Shown: one piece after another, positions 6,845-8,823 of the stretch
Layout: each line of letters begins with the position of its first letter
Position numbering within the stretch: position 1 is the stretch's first letter
DNA from: Phycisphaerae bacterium
Lineage (GTDB): Bacteria; Planctomycetota; Phycisphaerae; Sedimentisphaerales; Anaerohalosphaeraceae
Direction: 5' to 3'
Assembly (NCBI GenBank): GCA_021736615.1
Contig: JAIPFN010000247.1
Coordinates: 1 to 8,823, forward strand
Length of the DNA stretch: 8,823 bases
Position numbers and translations under genes: made by a program
The notes under the pieces: generated by a model
Seen by the model: only the letters and a program-made list of their open reading frames with translations
What the model was told of the DNA's origin: nothing
The model's database searches: none

Positions 6845-8341
6845 TTATTTCTCTTTTTCATTGATTGCTTTGGAAATATCGGCAGCAACCTTTTCATTAC
6901 TGACACGTCCGTCATTATACTTTTTGCCGTATTCAAGCAACGCACGAGACATTTTTCCGATCACCTCGCGGTAATCCCTGTTTCGAAAATTATTGATGAG
7001 TTCATCCGGATCTTTTTCAAGATCGAAAAACCACGGCTCATCTTTTACGCTGTAAACAAGTTTATATCTTGAACTAACGGCCGCTATCCATGAAGTATCC
7101 TGTTCGCCTGTCCCCCTGAAGAAAGTAATATCATCCCACTTTTCTAAAGTCTCTCCACCCGTAAATAATTTTGAAGCATCGCGACCCTCTTCTTTTCCGC
7201 TGCCCTGAACTTTCATCAGGCCAAGGATAGTCGGCATAAAATCAACGCACCCAAGCGACTGGCGTACAACCGTAGACGCTTTGATCTTTGCAGGCCAACG
7301 CATAATAAATGGAATCCTCGCCGACCCCTCGTAAGGCACCCCCTTGTCATGGCGGCCGTGCTCACCACGCAAATCACCGTGATCAGCCGTGAAGACAACA
7401 ATTGTATCGTCAAGCAAGCCGCTCTTTTCAAGGTGTTTTACAATCTTACCGATATTGTCATCGATACATTTGACCATGCCGTAATATTTTGATTGATTAA
7501 ATTTTACGTTTTTCTTTTGTCCCCAGCTCGGCAGTCCCTTTTCCGATTTTTTTCCAGATCGCGGCTGGGTATATTTCTGCCCGTCAAACATTGTATTATA
7601 AGGCGCCCTTACCGTATCCGGCCCATGTGGATCAGGAATACTTACCATATAACAAAACGATTCATTCTTATGAGCGTCGATAAATTCAATCGTCCTGTCG
7701 CAAAGCCAGTCCGTCGTAAACGTCTTCTCATCGCCAATAGCAGCATATGAACGTTTGCCTTTTTGCTTACCGACCATTGGCCCGCTGCTGTCAATATCCA
7801 GCAGTTTCCAGTGACCCCGGTTAAACATGTACCGGTTATCCTCAAATCCGAAGTTTCGTTTCGGTGTCCACCCGGGCTTTGCCGTCCCGTCAAGATGCCA
7901 TTTACCCGCATAGCCAGTCGCATAACCATTCTTACGCAAAATTTCCGCAAAAGTAACAACATCATCATCCATCGGAATATTATTAGTAACCACCGGCGTA
8001 TTTTGCGGATACCTGCCGCTTACAAAAGACGACCGCGATGGAGAACAAACCGGCGTAGATGCATAAAAACTCATGCATATCGCACCATCCTCAGCAAGCC
8101 TGTCAATATTCGGAGTCTCGACGACTGAAGGCCCCCACATAAAAGCCTGCCCGGCCGGCAATAACTTTCTATAACAACCCAAAGTACGGAAGTTATGCTC
8201 ATCGGTTTGAATGACCAGCAAATTAGGGTTACCTGCTTTTGCTGCCCTTGACAAAGAACCCTTCACACTCGCAGACACACCACCGGTTAAACCTGCTGCA
8301 CCGGCAATACCAGCTAATTTCACAAAATCACGGCGTTTCAT
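6845..8341 (-). CDS. Sulfatase A: Tat-exported type I sulfatase, first gene of the operon
   Basis: A 498-residue family S1 sulfatase. MKRRDFVKLAGIAGAAGLTGG is a twin-arginine signal with the same first eight residues (through Lys8) as sulfatase B. Active-site residues seen: D47-E48 in QTDEHNFRTLGCY (a DE rather than DD first pair, common in part of the family); C99-S-P-S-R103 as formylglycine site, followed by SGRYP; K147 and H149 in YAGKWHLDG; H239 in IPDPHGP; D320-H321 in FTADHGDLRGEHG; and K333 in RHDKG. The set is complete, so an active enzyme is expected after formylglycine formation. The D-H-G-D-x-x-G-E-H-G block is typical of choline-sulfatase/iduronate-sulfatase-like branches, but I do not assign a substrate. 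It differs strongly from sulfatases B and C, so the three are not recent duplicates of each other. The ATG at 8341 follows a modest GAGAAAG. Two promoter candidates lie upstream. Confidence 0.93.
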   Translation of the reverse strand: MKRRDFVKLAGIAGAAGLTGGVSASVKGSLSRAAKAGNPNLLVIQTDEHNFRTLGCYRKLLPAGQAFMWGPSVVETPNIDRLAEDGAICMSFYASTPVCSPSRSSFVSGRYPQNTPVVTNNIPMDDDVVTFAEILRKNGYATGYAGKWHLDGTAKPGWTPKRNFGFEDNRYMFNRGHWKLLDIDSSGPMVGKQKGKRSYAAIGDEKTFTTDWLCDRTIEFIDAHKNESFCYMVSIPDPHGPDTVRAPYNTMFDGQKYTQPRSGKKSEKGLPSWGQKKNVKFNQSKYYGMVKCIDDNIGKIVKHLEKSGLLDDTIVVFTADHGDLRGEHGRHDKGVPYEGSARIPFIMRWPAKIKASTVVRQSLGCVDFMPTILGLMKVQGSGKEEGRDASKLFTGGETLEKWDDITFFRGTGEQDTSWIAAVSSRYKLVYSVKDEPWFFDLEKDPDELINNFRNRDYREVIGKMSRALLEYGKKYNDGRVSNEKVAADISKAINEKEK

Positions 8342-8368
8342 ATTTCACTTTCTCTCGGCCTGTCGACC

Positions 8369-8398
8369 ATTATATTCTGCCTCGGTGATCCATGTCAG
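8369..8398 (-). promoter_or_regulatory. Proximal sigma70-like promoter candidate for the sulfatase operon
   Basis: On the minus strand CTGACA (8398-8393, one mismatch to TTGACA) is followed after 18 nt by TATAAT (8374-8369). Transcription would start near 8362, leaving a leader of about 20 nt before the ATG at 8341. Confidence 0.5.
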
Positions 8399-8521
8399 GT
8401 GGTTCCAGTACCCGACCCGGTATTATTATTTTGCTCTGCACCCGGCGTAGTTCGCCCCTTGAGTACCATATCGGTTATTTTCCTTTTGTTATGATACCGG
8501 TCTAACAGTGTAATATTGCAC

Positions 8522-8550
8522 ATTATAGCGTAATTCCTGTCAATATCCAA
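8522..8550 (-). promoter_or_regulatory. Distal sigma70-like promoter candidate for the sulfatase operon
   Basis: On the minus strand TTGGAT (8550-8545, four of six matches to TTGACA) is followed after 17 nt by a perfect TATAAT (8527-8522). Transcription would start near 8515. It lies 18 nt beyond the end of the NALKHGL-type remnant, so the operon has its own promoter rather than reading through from that gene. Confidence 0.5.
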
Positions 8551-8567
8551 TTTACAGAATAAAACGC

Positions 8568-8823
8568 TCAGAAATCCCAAAATATTGCCGGACAACACCC
8601 AATTTCAATGAAAAATGGGTTCGTTTGGTTATTTTGGGTTTTTGGCTCAAATTTCAGGGTCGTTTCTATTGCGAAACCCAGGAGGCGGTGAAGTTCTGTA
8701 AGAGCCTTGTACAAACTTCGTTCAATCTGGCCTCTGACGAAAGCAGACCGTGCTTGAGTGCATTCTTTGATGAGACGGCTAGCCCCGCAGCAGTGCGCGG
8801 ACCGGTTGACTTTAAGGCATTAC
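8568..8823 (-). pseudogene. Frameshifted, internally deleted remnant of a 'STGPRT/NALKHGL' family gene (runs off the right edge)
   Basis: Read on the minus strand from 8821, one frame gives NALKSTGPRTAAGLAVSSKN followed by ALKHGLLSSEA, the conserved N-terminal signature of a widespread hypothetical protein family. That frame then turns to nonsense and stops at 8666-8668. From 8726 the next frame over gives IERSLYKALTELHRLL, which resembles the C-terminal 'ER.LYRALHELIRLQ' segment of the same family, and continues into KFEPKTQNNQTNPFF and a stop at 8568-8570. The two conserved ends therefore touch directly and lie in different frames, with the middle (usually well over 100 residues) missing. 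The simplest reading is an internal deletion that left a dead gene. The family's function is unknown to me. The family match is from memory of its motifs, so it needs a profile search; the frame change is seen directly. The 5' end is outside the window. Confidence 0.72.

Larger units (their letters stand above)
8342..8567 (-). other. Leader and promoter region of the sulfatase operon
   Basis: This stretch between the NALKHGL-type remnant and sulfatase A holds no gene I can support. It carries two sigma70-like promoter candidates on the minus strand (8522-8550 and 8369-8398). If the upstream one is used, the transcript has a leader of about 175 nt. I see only a small GGCG-AACTA-CGCC hairpin in it and no riboswitch I recognise. 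A possible 24-codon frame starts at 8469 and ends at 8395, but its ribosome binding site is poorly placed. Confidence 0.5.

Noticed and set aside
8380..8410. GGATCACC-containing stretch on the minus strand as an rRNA or tRNA end
   Set aside because: The similarity is limited to a few bases; there is no anti-Shine-Dalgarno context, cloverleaf or further rRNA sequence.
8395..8469. Possible 24-codon leader peptide (starts MVLKGRTT)
   Set aside because: The only purine-rich site (AAAGGA) is 11 nt from the ATG, and there is no run of a regulatory amino acid codon or attenuator structure.
8395..8598. 67-codon minus-strand open frame ending GSGTGTT
   Set aside because: It begins with a TTG inside the NALKHGL-type remnant, upstream of the distal promoter candidate, has no good ribosome binding site and resembles no family.

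Overview
The window looks like part of a genome from the PVC group, most likely a planctomycete of the Phycisphaerae/Sedimentisphaerales type. This is an inference with three supports. Formylglycine-dependent sulfatases with twin-arginine signals are packed together. A DUF2341/LamG multidomain esterase sits among them. At the right edge is a decayed gene of the 'STGPRT...NALKHGL' family with a Lys/Asn/Gln-rich 'QNNQTNP' tail, a type I associate from memory with such genomes. All real genes lie on the minus strand; the long plus-strand reading frames are shadows.

Layout in transcription order (right to left). At 8823-8568 is a frameshifted, internally deleted remnant of the NALKHGL-type gene. 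It is followed by a leader region (8567-8342) with two good sigma70-like promoter candidates on the minus strand, each with a perfect TATAAT. Then come sulfatase A (8341-6845, Tat signal), sulfatase B (6833-5427, Tat signal), a 1008-residue secreted SGNH/sialate O-acetylesterase-like protein with DUF2341, LamG and Ig-like parts (5361-2335), sulfatase C (2176-656, Sec-like signal), and the first 208 codons of a PhoD-like phosphatase with a Tat signal (625 to beyond position 1). Gaps are 11, 65, 158 and 30 nt. The first two and the last are compatible with one operon.

The 158-nt gap between the esterase and sulfatase C is not ordinary spacer. Together with the last ~34 nt of the esterase gene it is the decayed 3' end of a further sulfatase gene, homologous to the 3' end of sulfatase B but with a net loss of about 110 nt inside it. 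The esterase frame runs into this remnant out of frame and takes its last dozen codons and its stop from it. The esterase gene is therefore bracketed by two diverged direct copies of a sulfatase 3' end, which records a duplication or insertion followed by deletion.

Together the genes suggest an exported set of enzymes that strip sulfate, acetyl and perhaps phosphate groups from a decorated polysaccharide. No glycoside hydrolase, polysaccharide lyase, transporter or regulator is inside the window, so the substrate cannot be named. I see no tRNA, rRNA, CRISPR array, insertion sequence or convincing terminator.
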